A stretch of 64,000 bases of DNA from NCBI GenBank assembly GCA_947652115.1, contig OX393572.1:15831488-15895487 (forward strand), written 5' to 3'. The notes beneath the pieces are model-generated. The model worked only from the letters and a program-made list of their open reading frames with translations, was not told the DNA's origin and made no database searches. This document shows positions 20,352 through 32,163 of the stretch, piece by piece. Position numbers and translations under genes: made by a program. The stretch is from Blastomussa wellsi (taxonomy: Eukaryota; Cnidaria; Anthozoa; Scleractinia; Plerogyridae). Positions within the stretch are counted from its first letter, which is position 1; each line of letters opens with the position of its first letter.

Positions 20352-20630
20352 GGATACCAGTTGGACGCTCTAACAACTGAGCTATAGGAGACTTGTGGTG
20401 AGTGTGTCGCACTTATTGTCTTAAGCAATAGAGGACGTTTGCCATGTTTACATAGCCTCATCTAAACACACCTATCAACCAATGAGAGCACGCATAGTAT
20501 CTCAGGTATTTTATAAATACATGACCCTAGTTTACGACCTCACTCACCACAAATCTCCTATCAATGCTAGAGCATCCAACCAGTATCTGTAAGGTCACAA
20601 GTTTGACTCCTATTGGGCACTCACTCAGCA
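20352..20630. repeat. Palindromic element with tRNA-like arms
   Basis: The left arm, read on the - strand, contains CTATAGCTCAGTTGTTAGAG (a tRNA D-arm / A-box like sequence). The right arm, read on the + strand, contains TGCTAGAGCATCCAACCAG, then GGTCACAAGTTTGACTCC (B-box like). The two halves pair: GGAGACTTGTGGTGAGTG against CACTCACCACAAATCTCC. It looks like two tRNA-derived SINE heads, or an inverted duplication of one. Confidence 0.6.
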
Positions 20631-21604
20631 TTTTCGTGTTCGCTTAAAATAATTAGCCATCTCGTGCTGTGAAGTTAATCAACTGCGAACCAGTTCGAAA
20701 TATAACTGGAAATCAAACTCGTGATTCAACTCAAAATCATTACTTTATAGAAGAGAAACTAGTAAAACTTCAGCTTCATTCATTGAAGCCTTGTAATCAT
20801 GTAAACATATTTGTCTCACATTTGTCGTTTTCAAAATAAGTATAAATATAACATCAGATTTGTCTTAAAGACAAATATGATCATCCAGTGACTCAGAATA
20901 TTCTTTTACTAGTAATTTGATTTGAGATCATCAACTTTGCCCCTTATCATTTGAATTAATAACCTTTCACTCTACCTGATTGATAAGGTGAACTCCCCAT
21001 GATTCTCAGGCCTGGCTAAGTGTAAATCCACAATTATTATCAGCACATCAAGAATGAGTAGCTCTTTATGTTTTTGCCATTGCATTAACCTCCCTCCTTC
21101 TTTGTTCTTGTTACTGTAAAAATAAGTACAAAGATCATATTTGTGAGCTACCTGAGCGAAGGTCCGGTGTCACAGTCTACTGGGAAGAGTAACAAATACA
21201 TAGGAAAGGCCCAGTTAGCATTGTTTTGTCGTTGTTGAGTGAATGTGATTGATGGGCGAAGGGTGTAGGTGTACAATTACAGGTATTCAATACTGCAATT
21301 GGGCACCCACCTGATCACCTGCCAATTTTGTCACAAATAAGCATGTGCAGAACCAATCAAAGTCAAGAATTTCTTAACTTGAGGTCTATAACTTTTTGAA
21401 AGCAAGACTAAAATAGTTAACAGGGAAAAGAAACAAAAGTAATTGATCAGTTCATACGAACCTTTAAAGTCCCCTGGCTTCGTGAAACTTTGGAGGCATG
21501 CAAGCCAAGATGGCCGAACTATCGTTACAAGGAATGCTGGGTACGCGGCAGCTTTCGGGACACTACGGGTTCACGAGATTGTTATGCGGGATTCCCTTGC
21601 AAGT
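20631..21604. other. Unassigned stretch
   Basis: No gene or clear repeat is recognised. A 68-codon frame at 21443-21649 has no motif. Confidence 0.4.
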
Positions 21605-22330
21605 TGGTGTCAAATGTTTAATAATAATAAGAATAATAATAATAATTAAAGATTTATAACGCGCCCTTTCCATGCAAATATGATCAAAAGCGCGTAACAA
21701 CTGATACTTAAATATTTAAAGTAATTAAAAAATGAAAAGAGCATTATTAAGGCTAAAACTAGATAACGCTAAAAACTAAATAAAACATTACAAATCAAAA
21801 GCTAGTCTAAAAAGATGCGTTTTAAGTAAAGATTTAAAACGTTCAAAATTCTCCTCAAGGCGGATATGAAGGGGCAGATTGTTCCATAAATTAGGGGCCG
21901 CAGATGGAAAAGCACGATCCCCTAAAGTCTTTTTCAGTTTTAAACTGAGATACTTTAAGAAAAGACCGCTAGCTGAACGGAGATGATAGCGCGGCTGATC
22001 TTTAATAGCAATCAGATCGGTCAAGTAACCAGGTGCATGACCATAGATAGCTTTAAAAGTAAGAAGAAGTATTTTAAAATCAATACGAAATTTGATAGGA
22101 AGCCAGTGTAACGAACACAGTACTGGTGTTATGCGGCTGTACCGAGGAACATTAGATATAAGCCGAGCAGCGGGAGAGTTGAAAAAGCTGACCCCCGGTC
22201 CGCGGACTACCCACTGACCCCCTAGTCCGCGGACTAGTCTACGGACTAGTCCGCGGACCGGGGGTCAGTTTTTTCAACTCTCCCCCGAGCAGCTGCATTC
22301 TGCAAGCGTTGCAAGCGTTGCAATTTGTTT
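21605..22330 (-). pseudogene. Non-LTR retrotransposon 3' end, LINE A
   Basis: The - strand reads the C-terminal end of a LINE ORF2: an SRITPVLCSLHWLPIKFRI block, ILLLTFKAIYGHAPGYL, then GDRAFPSAAPNLWNNLP and LLKTHLFRLAFDL with a stop at 21788. The 3' UTR ends in an ATT-type tail (about 21618-21650). The upstream part beyond 22330 is missing and a 113-bp hairpin element interrupts it. The wording is typical of CR1/L2-like elements. It is 5' truncated, so not mobile. Confidence 0.75.
22172..22284. mobile_element. 113-bp hairpin MITE with 9-bp target duplication
   Basis: It starts GGGAGAGTTGAAAAAGCTG and ends with the complement; 38 terminal bases pair with a single mismatch. An inner CCGCGGACTAGT palindrome makes it almost entirely self-complementary. 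CCGAGCAGC occurs on both sides (22163-22171 and 22285-22293). A 9-bp duplication suggests a Mutator-type transposase acting in trans. It lies within LINE A. Confidence 0.88.
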
Positions 22331-22369
22331 ACCAGGGAGTGGGGGTGTTTTATTTATTTATTTCTTTCT

Positions 22370-23260
22370 TACGTCATATTTAAATCTAAATCTAAATCTA
22401 AATATCGTTATGTCGGCAAAGTCGTATGGGACATCACGCCAACTCTAAAATAATAAGACATAAAACTGTACTAAAATATACAAAATAACAGTAAAAGCTA
22501 AACTACTGATAAAAATTAAACTAAATTAATTTCCTTTTAAAAATACAGAGAGATTGGCTAGAAACAGTTTCTTCTGGAAGTTTGTTCCATTCAGTTATTG
22601 TCCTGGCGAAGAAAGAAAATCTAAAAATATCTTTATGTCCTTTCGGTACAATAAACTTAAAATCATGGCTTCCCAGAGTCCTCCTTTCTCTGTTTGTTAT
22701 CAAATAATCTCCCCGGCACATCTTATATATAGTGGAGAGCCTTGCGTGTCTTCTCATCGTTTCAAGCGTGTCCCACTGTAGGTCTTGCATTTCCGTCTCG
22801 CTCGTTGTTCGATCGTAATTTCTAGTGACAAAGCGGGCTGCTTTCCGCTGTACCCTTTCTAGAGCGACTTTATCTTTCTGGTAGTGTGGGTCCCATGCAC
22901 TACAGGCATACTGGAGTTTTGGCCTCACAAGAGTCTTGTACACGGTTTCTTTCAATATGTGGTGACCACCTCATTTTGTTATCGAGCACTACCCCCAGAT
23001 AAGGGTTACATTCCACTTCTTCTAGGATTTCTCCACAGAATACGTATTCCTGCTTTAACGGATCTCTCCTGGTTGAAAAACACATGATCTTGCACTTTCA
23101 AGGATGAAATTTTGTTTAACATTTCTAGTAGCTCAAAGAAGCCGGATATAACTATAAATTCGTGGCGTACTGCTTTTACGAAATTAGTTTCTGTTATTTT
23201 TACTAACGTCCCCACGATGTGAGTAGAGTTACTGACAAGAAAAAGTAATAAGGAAAACAA
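22370..23260 (-). pseudogene. Non-LTR retrotransposon 3' end, LINE B
   Basis: The - strand frame 22955-22521 reads the LINE C-terminal region: VRPKLQYACSAWDPH, LERVQRKAARFV, MRRHARLSTIYKM, and FARTITEWNKLPEE. Upstream, in another frame, YLGVVLDNKMRWSPHI (22900-23085) is the segment just after the polymerase. The 3' end carries a (TTTAGA)n-type tail at about 22378-22402. It is truncated and frameshifted. CR1/Jockey-like, and distinct from LINE A by sequence and tail. Confidence 0.78.
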
Positions 23261-23334
23261 CGAAAAAATTATTTAAAACGTAACGAGAAGAGAAGGGCTT
23301 TGAAAAGGTCCATAGGACCCCATCGGGATCAGGG

Positions 23335-24060
23335 TTGTCCTAAAAGCCGGAAGGCCGGTAGCCCTGAAACCCGGAATTCCGGAAATAGAAGCCCGGAACC
23401 CTAAAATCCGGAATGACTGCACTAAGGTTAGATCAGGTGAAAATTAAACGTGCTACAAGAAGGGAAGGGAAGGGAACTTCATAATTCTGCCATTTTGACG
23501 TAATTTAGCACATGTAATCCTTGAGCATTTATCGTCGCGTTTCTCAAGTTTAAGTAATAATCATAATAATGTGACTCGCATACCTTTGTAACTATTCCTC
23601 GGTAAATTAAATCACCTCGAATACAGAATGTTGGACCTCTTGCATTTAAAATCTGGCCGACTTTGGTGCATATATCTAGGAAACCAGTCCATACCTTAGT
23701 TGGTTGGTTTTTCCTTTCTCTTCTTCCTTTTAAAATAAAGAGAAAAACCGAAACGAAAAAACCCAAGAGAAAAATTTTGGGAGGCGACGTATTTTTACAG
23801 AATTGGAATAGTGAGCGAGAGCATGAACTTCAAGTTTGAATTTATGAATTGTATTCATTATGACGGAGTTTAAAGCTACGCCGGCCTATGAAAAGCGTGT
23901 CTTGCAAATAGAAGTCAGTTCACACGATTGTGTAAAAATGGTAATTCCCTTCGTAGTTTATCATGTAGTACACTTAATTTTCTCCTGAACTAACTGAAGT
24001 GTAGTAATTCCGGGTTTTAGGATTCCGGGCCTTTGTTTCCGGATTTCCGAGCGCGTCTCG
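23335..24060. repeat. CCGGAA-rich inverted repeat pair
   Basis: GGAATTCCGGAAATAG... ...CCCTAAAATCCGGAATGA near 23380-23420 faces its complement near 24002-24045 (TTCCGGGTTTTAGGATTCC). About 580 bases between the arms have no recognised content. It may be a non-autonomous DNA transposon. Confidence 0.45.
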
Positions 24061-24142
24061 GTTTTCATGCAAGGGGCTGCAATTGACCCTAAAAAGGAAT
24101 CATTGTAGCGCTAGGATCATCCTGTCTACAGGGGTGGATCTA

Positions 24143-24154
24143 GGGGGGGGGGGG
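24143..24154. repeat. G homopolymer run
   Basis: About 12 consecutive G. Length may be uncertain in the assembly. Confidence 0.8.
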
Positions 24155-24301
24155 TGTAGGGGTGCGCACCCCTCCCTGGGATGACCTGCGGCTTTTTAAT
24201 ATAAGTAGACGTGAAAACTGCAAAGGACCGCTGACGATAATGTCGCTAGTTTACGTAGCATCTACAAGAGACCTAATAAGCCAAAAATAAACTGTAACGT
24301 G

Positions 24302-24633
24302 ACAAGCAAATCACTGCAAGGCTGATACTACGTGGTTTTATCCATCCACATTTTGAAACTTTGCTTACTTTCTCCCTGAAGCACGTGATGTGGCAGCGCG
24401 TGATTCGGGGGGTGGGTGGGTTCAAAGTGCGGAACTTGATAGGGCATGGGCTTTGTTGCATTTTATTTGAGCTGGCTCTGTTGGCTGGTTTCATTTAGAA
24501 TTGCTACACCGTGCTGACGAGTTCCAAAAAGAGCTGTCCACTGTTGCAACCCTGCTTTATCGGTTTCTGTCGAGTTTTTGTCTCCCAAAGTCTACTTTTT
24601 CACGTAGTATCAGCCTTGCAGTGATTTGCTTGT
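24302..24633. repeat. Perfect 33-bp inverted repeat pair
   Basis: ACAAGCAAATCACTGCAAGG and the next 13 bases (24302-24334) are exactly complementary to 24601-24633. The loop of about 265 bases is unassigned. The perfect match suggests a young MITE or selected structure. Confidence 0.8.
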
Positions 24634-24793
24634 GTAACATTTATAATATAACTAGCCAAAGGGGACAGACCACAATCTCCATGTTGGCTCCTGTAAAAAT
24701 ATCCAATTACATTAACCGTCCATCAGTAAGATGTCTAAAATGCTTGTAATTCCACAATTGGTTTGGGCGCCATTAAATCCCATGCAAATTGCA

Positions 24794-27700
24794 GAAGATC
24801 TTGGTTATGCAAAATCTTGGTTAGGAGAGATCTTGGTTATGCAAGAACTTGGTTAGTCAAGAAATTGCTTATGCAATATCTTGGTTAGGCAAGATCTTGG
24901 TTAGGGAAGATCTTGGTTATGCAAGAACTTAGTTATGCAAGATCTTGGTTATGCAAAATCTTTTTTATGCAAGAACTTGGTTATGCAAGATCTTGGTTAG
25001 TGAAGATCTTGGTTATGCAAGATCTTGGCTAGGCAAGATCTTGGTTATCCAAGATCTTGGTTATGCAAGATCTTGGTTATGCATGATCTTGGTTATGCAA
25101 GATCTCGGTTAGGGAACATCTGCGTTATGCAAGATCTTGGTTGTGCAAGATCTTGGTTAGGGAAGATCTTGGTTATGGAAGATCTTGGTTAGGCAAGATC
25201 TTGGTTATGCAAGATCTTTTTTATGCACGATCTTGGTTATGCAAGATCTTGGTTATGCAAAATCTTGGTTAGGCAAGATCTTGGTTAGGGAAGATCTTGG
25301 TTAGGGAAGATCTTGGTTATGCAAGATCTTGGTTATGCAAGATCCTGGTTAGGGAAGATCTTGGTTATGGAAGATCTTGGTTATGCAAGATCTTGGTTAT
25401 GCAAGATCTTGGTTATGCAAAATCTTGGTTAGGCAAGATCTTGGTTGGGGAAAATCTTGGTTAGGGAAGATCTTGGTTAAGCAAGATCTTGGTTAGGGAA
25501 GATCTTGGTTAGGGAAGATCTTGGTTAGGGAAGATCTTGGTTAGGCAAGATCTTGGTTAGGGAAGATCTTGGTTATGCAATATCTTGGTTAGGGAAGATC
25601 TTGGGTAGGGAAGATCTTGGTTATGCAAGATCTTGGTTAGGGAGGATCTTGGTTAGGGAAGATCTTCGTTAGGGAAGATCTTGGTTATGCAAGATCTTAG
25701 TTAGGCAACATCTTGGTTATGCAAGATCTTGGTTAGGGAAGATCTTGGTTATGCAATATCTTGGTTAGGGAAGATCTTGGTTAGGAAAGATCTTGGTTAG
25801 GGAAGATCTTGGTTAGGGAAGATCTTGGTTATGCAAGATCTTGGTTATGCAAAATCTTGGTTAGGCAAGATCTTGGTTAGTGACGATCTCGGTTAGGGAA
25901 GATCTTGGTAAGGCAAGATCTTGGTTATGCAAGATGTTTGTTATGCAAGATCTTCGTTATGCAAGATCTTGGTTATGCAAGATCTCGGTTAGGGAAGATC
26001 TTGGTTATGCAAAATCTTGGTTAGGAGAGCTCTTGGTTATGCAAGATTTTGGTTATGCAAAATCTTAGTTAGGCAAGATCTTCGTTAGGGAAGATCTTGG
26101 TTAGGGAAGATCTTGGTTATGCAAGATCTTGGTTATGCAAAATCTTGGTTAGGCAAGATCTTGGTTAGGGAAGATCTTGGTTTGGGAAGATCTTGGTCAG
26201 GCAAGATCTTTGTTAGGGAAGATCTTGGTTATGCAAGATCTTGGTTAGGGAAGATCTTGGTTAGGGAAGAGCTTGGTTATGCAAGATCTTGGTTATGCAA
26301 GATCTTGGTTAGGGAAGATCTTGGTTGGGGAAGATCTTGGTGTAGGAAAGGTCTTGGTTAGGCAAGATCTTGGTTATGCAAGATCTTGGTTAGGGAAAAT
26401 CTTGGTTAGGGAAGATCTTGGTTATGCAAGATCTTGGTTAGGCAACATTTTGGTTAGGCAAGAATTTGGTTATGCAAGATCTTGGTTAGGCAAGAACTTG
26501 GTTAGGGAAGATCTTGGTCATGCAAAATCTTGGTTAGGGAAGATCTTGGTTAGGGAAGATCTTGGTTATGCAAGATCTTGGTTATGCAAGATCTTGGTTA
26601 GGGAAGATCTTGGTTAAGGAAGATCTTGGTTAGGGAAGATCTTGGTGTAGGAAAGGTCTTGGTTAGGCAAGATCTTGGTTATGCAAGATCTTGGTTATGC
26701 AAGATCTTGGTTAGGGAAGATCTTGGTTAGGGAAGATCTTGGTTATGCAAGATCTTGGTTAGGTAACATCTTGGTTATGCAAGATCTTGGTTATGCAAGA
26801 TCTTTTTTATGCACGATCTTGGTTATGCAAGATCTTGTTTATGCAAGATCTTGGTTAGTTAAGATCTTGGTTAGGCAAGATCTTGGTTAAAGAAGATCTT
26901 GGTTAGGGAAGATCTTGGTTATGCAACATCTTGGTTAGGCAAGAATTTGGTTATGCAAGATCTTGGTTAGGGAAGATCTTGGTTAGGGAAGATCTTGGTT
27001 ATGCAACATCTTGGTTAGGCAAGAATTTGGTTATGCAAGATCTTGGTTAGGCAAGAACTTGGTTAGGGAAGATCTTGGTCATCCAAAATCTTGGTTAGGG
27101 AAGATCTTGGTTAGGGAAGATCTTGGTCATGCAAAATCTTGGTTAGGGAAGATCTTGGTTAGGGAAGATCTTGGTTATGCAAGATCTTGGTTATGCAAGA
27201 TCTTGGTTAGGGAAGATCTTGGTTAGGGAAGATCTTGGTTAGGGAAGATCTTGGTGTAGGAAAGGTCTTGGTTAGGCAAGATCTTGGTTATGCAAGATCT
27301 TGTTTATGCAAGATCTTGGTTAGGGAAGATCTTGGTTAGGGAAGATCTTGGCTAGGGAAGATCTTGGTTATGCAAGATCTTGGTTAGGCAACATCTTGGT
27401 TATGCAAGATCTTGGTTATGTAAGATCTTTTTTATGCACGATCTTGGTTATGCAAGATCTTGGTTATGCAAGATCTTGGTTAGTTAAGATCTTGGTTAGG
27501 CAAGATCTTGGTTAAAGAAGATCTTGGTTAGGGAAGATCTTAGTTACGCAACATCATGGTTAGGCAAGAATTTGGTTATGCAAGATCTTGGTTAGGGAAG
27601 ATCTTGGTTAGAGGGGATCTTGGTTATGCAAGATCTTGGTTAGGCAAGAACTTGGTTAGGGAAGATCTTGGTTATGCAAGATCTTGGTTAGGGAAGATCT

Positions 27701-30275
27701 TGGTTAGGGAAGATCTTGGTTAGGGAAGATCTTGGTTATGCAAGATCTTGGTTAGGCAACATCTTGGTTATGCAAGATCTTGGTTAGGGAAGATCTTGGT
27801 TATGCAAAACCTTGGTTAGGCAAGATCTTGGTTAGTGACGATCTCGGTTAGGGAAGATCTTGGTAAGGCAAGATCTTGGTTATGCAAGATGTTTGTTATG
27901 CAAGATCTTGGTTATGCAAGATCTTGGTTATGCAAGATCTCGGTTAGGGAAGATCTTGGTTATGCAAAATCTTGGTTAGGCAAGCTCTTGGTTATGCAAG
28001 ATTTTGGTTATGCAAAATCTTAGTTAGGCAAGATCTTGGTTAGGGAAGATCTTGGTTAGGGAAGATCTTGGTTATGCAAGATCTTGGTTATGCAAAATCT
28101 TGGTTAGGCAAGATCTTGATTAGGGAAGATCTTGGTTTTGGAAGATCTTGGTTAGGCAAGATCTTGGTAAGGCATGATCTTGGTTAGGGAAGATATTGGT
28201 TAGGCCAGAACTTGGTTAGGGAAGATCTTGGTTATGCAAGATCTTGGTTATGCAAGATCTTGGTTAGGGAAGATCTTGGTTAGGGAAGATCTTGGTTCGG
28301 GAAGATCTTGGTTAGGGAACATTTTGGTTATGCAAGATCTTGGTTATGCAAGATCTTGGTTAGGGAAGATCTTGGTTAGGGAAGATATTGGTTATGCAAG
28401 ATCTTGGTGTGGGAAGATCTTGGTTAGGCAAGATCTTGGTTAGGCAAGATCTTGGTTAGGGAAGATATTGGTTAGGCAAGAACTTGGTTAGGGAAGATCT
28501 TGGTTATGCAACATCTTGGTTAGGGAAGATCTTGGTTAGGGAAGATCTTGGTTAGGGAAGATCTTGGTTAGGGAAGATCTTGGTTATGCAACATCTTGGT
28601 TATGCAAGATCTTGGTTAGGGAAGATCCTTGTTAGGGAAGATCTTGGTTAGGGAAGATCTTGGTTATGCAAGATCTTGGTTAGGCAACATCTTGGTTATG
28701 CAAGATCTTGGTTAGGGAAGATCTTGGTTATGCAATATGTTGGTTAGGCAAGAATTTGGTTATGCAAGATCTTGGTTATGCAACATCTTAGTTATGCAAA
28801 ATCTTGGTTAGGCAAGATCCTGGTTAGGGAAGATCTTGGTGTAGGAAAGGTCTTGGTTGGGCAAGATCTTGGTTATGCAAGATCTTGGTTATGCAAGATC
28901 TTGGTTAGGGAAGATCTTGGTTAGGGAAGATCTTGGTTAGGCAACATCTTGGTTATGCAAGATCTTGGTTAGGCAACATCTTGGTTATGCAAGATCTTTG
29001 TTATGCAAGATCTTGGTTAGTTAAGATCTTGGTTAGGCAAGATCTTGGTTAAAGAAGATCTTGGTTAGGCAAGATCTTGCTTCGAGGAGATCTTGGTTAG
29101 GGAAGATCTTGGTTATGCAAGATCTTGGTTAGGGAAGATCTTGGTTATGCAAGACCTTAGTTAGGCAAGATCTTGGTTAGGGAAGATCTTGGTTATGCAA
29201 GATCTTGGTTAGGAAACATCTTTGTTATGCAAGATCTTGGTTGGGGAAGATCTTGGTTATGCAACATCTTGGTTAGGCAAGAATTTGGTTATGCAAGATC
29301 TTAGTTAGGGAAGATATTGGTTAGGGAAGATCTTGGTTATGCAAGATCTTCGTTAGGGAAGATCTAGGTTATGCAAGAAGTTGGTTATGCAGGATCTTGG
29401 TTATGGAAGATCTTGGTTAGGGAAGATCTTGGTTATGCAAGATCTTGGTTATGCAAGATGTTGGTTAGGGAAGAACTTGGTTAGTCAAGATCTTGCTTAT
29501 GCAATATCTTGGTTAGGCAAGATCTTCCTTAACAAAAATCTTTGTTTTGCAAGATCTTTGTTATGCAAGATCTTGGTTATGCATGATCTTGGCTATGCAA
29601 AATCTTGGTTAGGGAAGATCTTGGTTATGGAAAATCTTTTTTATGCAAGATCTTGGTTATGCAAGATCTTGGTTAGGGAAGATCTTTGTTATGCAAGAAC
29701 TTGGTTAGGCAAGATCTTGGTTATGCAAAATCTTGGTTTGGCAAGATCTTGGTTAGGGAAGATCTTGGTTATGGAAGATCTTAGTTAGGCAAGATCTTGG
29801 TTATGCAAGATCTTTGTTATGCAAGATCTTGTTTATGCAAGATCTTGGTTAGGGAAGATCTTGGTTATGCAAGATCTTGGTTAGGGAAGATCTTGGTTAT
29901 GCAAGATCTTGGTTCGGGAAGATCTTGGTTAGGGAAGATCTTGGTTAGGCAAGAACTTGGTTATGCAAGATCTTGGTTAGAGACGATCTTGGTTATGCAA
30001 GAACTTGGTTTGACAAGATCTTGGTTCTGCAAGATCTTGGTTATGCAAGATCTTGGTTTTGCAACATCTTGGTTACGGAAGATCTTGGTTCTGCAAGATC
30101 TTGGTTATGCAACATCTTGGTTATGCAATATCTTGGTTAGGCAAGATCTTGGTTACGGAAGAACTTGGTTGGGTAGGATCTTGGTTGAGCAAGATCTTGG
30201 TTATGCAATATCTTGGCTAGGGAAGATCTAGGTTATGCAAGATCTTGGTTATGCAGGATTTTGGTTATGGAAGAT
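24794..30275. repeat. 16-bp satellite array, left part
   Basis: About 340 head-to-tail copies of AAGATCTTGGTTATGC, AAGATCTTGGTTAGGG and AAGATCTTGGTTAGGC. Every unit carries the palindrome AAGATCTT. Because 16 is not a multiple of 3, three units encode the same 16-residue cycle in all + frames (LGYARSWLGKILVMQD-like), so long spurious frames arise. Higher-order structure exists: an off-length TGTAGGAAAGGTC unit recurs at 26341, 26646, 27255 and 28840, and 25835-26140 is repeated about 1955 bases later. Confidence 0.97.
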
Positions 30276-30624
30276 TGTAGGATTTAACTCGATTTTATTA
30301 CTGTTGTTCTTGATATCATCGCCGATTTGATCTGACATTCATCGATTTGGTTAAACTAGGAAAGAAAAATAAAATAAACAACCGAACAGAAATAGAAAAA
30401 CACGGAAACGAACTGGTACTTACAAGATTGTAGGCTAAAGGGAAATCACAGAAGATTCATTTGATCGAAGAACACTTTCGTGTTGATGTCTTGTCAAAAC
30501 AACTTGCGAGCACATGGCTCATACCATAATAGTCTATGTCCGCATACCATAACACACTGTGTCCCAGTCCTCAGGACCGGCGCTCGGAAAATCAAACAAA
30601 AATAGTAACGTTTTGTAACTAACA
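30276..30624 (-). repeat. BEL 3' LTR (349 bp)
   Basis: Identical to 37166-37509 except for a 5-bp insertion in an A/T run near 30370. Confidence 0.95.
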
Positions 30625-30729
30625 TTCCGGCCCCTAAAATCAGAGGCAACAGCGGAAGATTTTAACAAAATTTAACACGAGCCAAAACTTTATGCTTAAG
30701 AGTTCACTAGAATAGTTACAAGGTTCAGT

Positions 30730-30945
30730 TCATAGTTCAGTGTCCTCTGAAATCTCCACGGATTCCAAAAGAACAATCTTGTCAACTGGACGATCATACA
30801 GTGAGGTTTTTGTCTTGACGGTCACACTTCTGACATGGCCATCTTTGCTGTTCTTGTGCACACTGGTAACACGGCCGAGAGGCCAGGACGATCTTGGTAC
30901 TCTATCGTCGACAACGAGCACAACGTCATTGACAGCAAAGTTCCT
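30730..30945 (-). pseudogene. BEL integrase C-terminal tail after in-frame stop
   Basis: After TAA at 30946-30948 the same frame continues RNFAVNDVV, then [17 protein letters not shown] and ends with TGA at 30730. This is the DUF5641-type domain at the end of BEL/Pao integrases. It would be translated only with readthrough. Confidence 0.8.
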
Positions 30946-32163
30946 TTATGGATGAGCCCACTTCTGTCTCTCTTGTAACTGTGGCAAATACTCTCGAATC
31001 CATCTTCTCCAGAAGGTGTTTGCCAAATATTGTACCTGGCGCCATCTTCTGCGTGAGTAGTTGTCTTCTTTCACGAACACACCTGGTGGAAGCTTTGGAC
31101 CTGGACGCAGCAACAGTAAATGGTTTGGGGTGAGGGCTTCAGCATCCGATGGGTCATCTGATGATTTCGTAATTGGTCGCCCGTTTACGATAGCTTCAAC
31201 CTCGCACATAAGCGTAGTCAGTCCCTCATCATCTAGCGGTTGCTCTTTGATAAGCGCGACCAGGATCTTTCTCACAGTTCTAATACATCGCTCCCAAACA
31301 CCTCCGAAATGGGATCCCGATGGTGGGTTAAACAGCCACTTGATGTTTCTTTGCAGCAGGAACTCATGGATCTGACTTTCATTCCACTCTGAAATCGCTT
31401 CACGGAGTTCCTTGTTTCCACTGACAAAATTTGAACCATTGTCTGACCTCATGACTTCGGGAACACCTCGTCTTGCAATGAAGCGACGCATGGAATTCAC
31501 AAATGAATCAGTGTCCATAGTCTGAGCGACTTCCATGTGTATTGCCCTGCTAACTAAGCATGTAAACAACACACCGTAACGTTTAACTTGACTCCTAGCT
31601 CTCTTGACCAAGAAAGGACCAAAGCAATCGACGCCCACAAAACTGAATGGGGGTTTGTCAGGAGTAACTCTGTCGGCAGGTAGGTCCGCCATCTTCTGTG
31701 CACCGACTGGTGCCTGTCTTCTTCTACAACTGAAACAACGGTTCACGACTCTTCTAACTGCCACTCTACCCTTTATAATCCAGAAACTCTTTCTGATCAA
31801 CGAGAGCACATATTCTTGACCAGAATGTCCCGAAAGCAAATGGTAGTGCCTGATAATGAGATCTACAACATGGTGTTTCTTCGGCAGTATCACAGGGTGT
31901 CTCTGATCCTCTTCAATGGGCGCATGCCTCAATCTTCCTCCAACACACAACAGACCACCATGAAGCTCCGGATCAAGTTTGACGATTGAGCTTGATTTCT
32001 TTACTGACTTTCTTCTGCCCATTGGGACTGATTTTGCACGTTTAACATCTGCTTCTTCATTCTGCAAGCACGATAACTCTTCTTTAAAGCCTTGCCTTTG
32101 TACACGCTTCAAAATTTCTTTCTCCGCACAGCGCATTTCTTCCACGCTGATAGGACAAGGTTT
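30946..32163 (-). pseudogene. BEL integrase segment of gag-pol
   Basis: The frame follows TAG at 32164-32166. It contains the zinc-binding domain (His in HHVVDLIIRHYHLLSGH, then CFSC) and a DDE core. The first Asp is in FVGVDCFGPF, the second in MRSDNGSNF, and the Glu in GGVWERCIRTV. The core is followed by AIVNGRPIT and LTPNHLLLLRPG. All catalytic residues are present. The segment ends at TAA 30946-30948. It inserts element cDNA into host DNA. It is in the same frame as the upstream and downstream segments. Confidence 0.9.

Noticed and set aside
25880..30231. Many open frames of 60-144 codons with LGYARSWLGKILV-like text
   Set aside because: They are translations of the 16-bp satellite in whichever frame lacks a stop; no start context or codon bias.
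24794..30275. CRISPR-like appearance of regular repeats
   Set aside because: Repeats are contiguous with no unique spacers, and the genome is eukaryotic.
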